In this document: in pieces, positions 12,341-12,344 of the stretch
Layout of the letters: every line of letters starts with the position of its first letter
How positions within the stretch are numbered: the first letter of the stretch is position 1
Source of the DNA: Methanomassiliicoccales archaeon
Lineage (GTDB): Archaea > Thermoplasmatota > Thermoplasmata > Methanomassiliicoccales > JACIVX01
NCBI GenBank assembly: GCA_028682925.1
Contig: JAJRAG010000149.1
Location: forward strand, 1 to 12,344
Length of the DNA: 12,344 bases
Direction: 5' to 3'
Made by a program: the position numbers and the translations under genes
Notes under the pieces: model-generated
What the model was told of the DNA's origin: nothing
The model's database searches: none
Seen by the model: only the letters and a program-made list of their open reading frames with translations

Positions 12341-12344
12341 CTCA

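Noticed and set aside
12141..12341. 66-codon minus-strand frame beginning MLPSGFEPES
   Set aside because: It is the reverse complement of tRNA-Glu and its promoter, a typical tRNA artefact.

Overview
The window looks like a chromosomal segment of a euryarchaeon, most likely of the Thermoplasmatota (lineage inferred). The evidence is archaeal: tRNA genes carry bulge-helix-bulge (BHB) introns, one tRNA intron doubles as a C/D guide RNA, a ribosomal protein eL41 gene is present, AT-rich box A elements sit about 26-34 nt upstream of genes, leaderless-looking starts mix with Shine-Dalgarno (SD) starts, and the protein families include COG2061, archaeal RNase J and a small single-domain NadE. Coding density is high except for about 3.76-5.74 kb.

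Layout. 1-216 (-): 5' part of a DUF1028 gene running off the edge. 473-934 (-): unknown protein. 1028-1915 (+): amidohydrolase. 1937-2536 (-): nitroreductase-like flavoprotein, divergent from a six-helix membrane protein at 2661-3209 (+). 3282-3755 (+): translation cluster of tRNA-Arg(UCU) with two introns, eL41 (35 aa) and tRNA-Trp(CCA) with a 97-nt guide-bearing intron. 3756-5737: low-density zone with one intact secreted-protein gene (4364-5056, -), a 14-bp copy of the tRNA-Trp T-arm, and two stretches resembling decayed genes. 5738-8259 (-): HprK-like kinase, homoserine dehydrogenase and its COG2061 ACT-domain partner. 8388-9761 (+): RNase J-type nuclease. 9785-9887 (-): tRNA-Ser(GGA) with an intron. 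9942-11661: divergent nitrilase-fold amidohydrolase and NAD synthetase. 11638-12150 (-): membrane protein with a PH-like domain. 12266-12340 (+): tRNA-Glu(CUC).

Functional links. The ACT-domain gene and hom (3 nt apart) form a threonine/methionine branch-point unit in which the first gene probably senses an amino-acid end product. The nitrilase and nadE diverge from one 100-bp intergenic region and may together form a split glutamine-dependent NAD synthetase. eL41 and tRNA-Trp lie 10 nt apart and are probably cotranscribed. The most notable signals are the T-loop intron of tRNA-Arg, the guide RNA inside pre-tRNA-Trp, the tRNA-Trp T-arm duplication that suggests an old integration site, and a multiply frameshifted pseudogene directly behind the kinase gene. 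I found no CRISPR array, insertion sequence, rRNA or obvious phage module.
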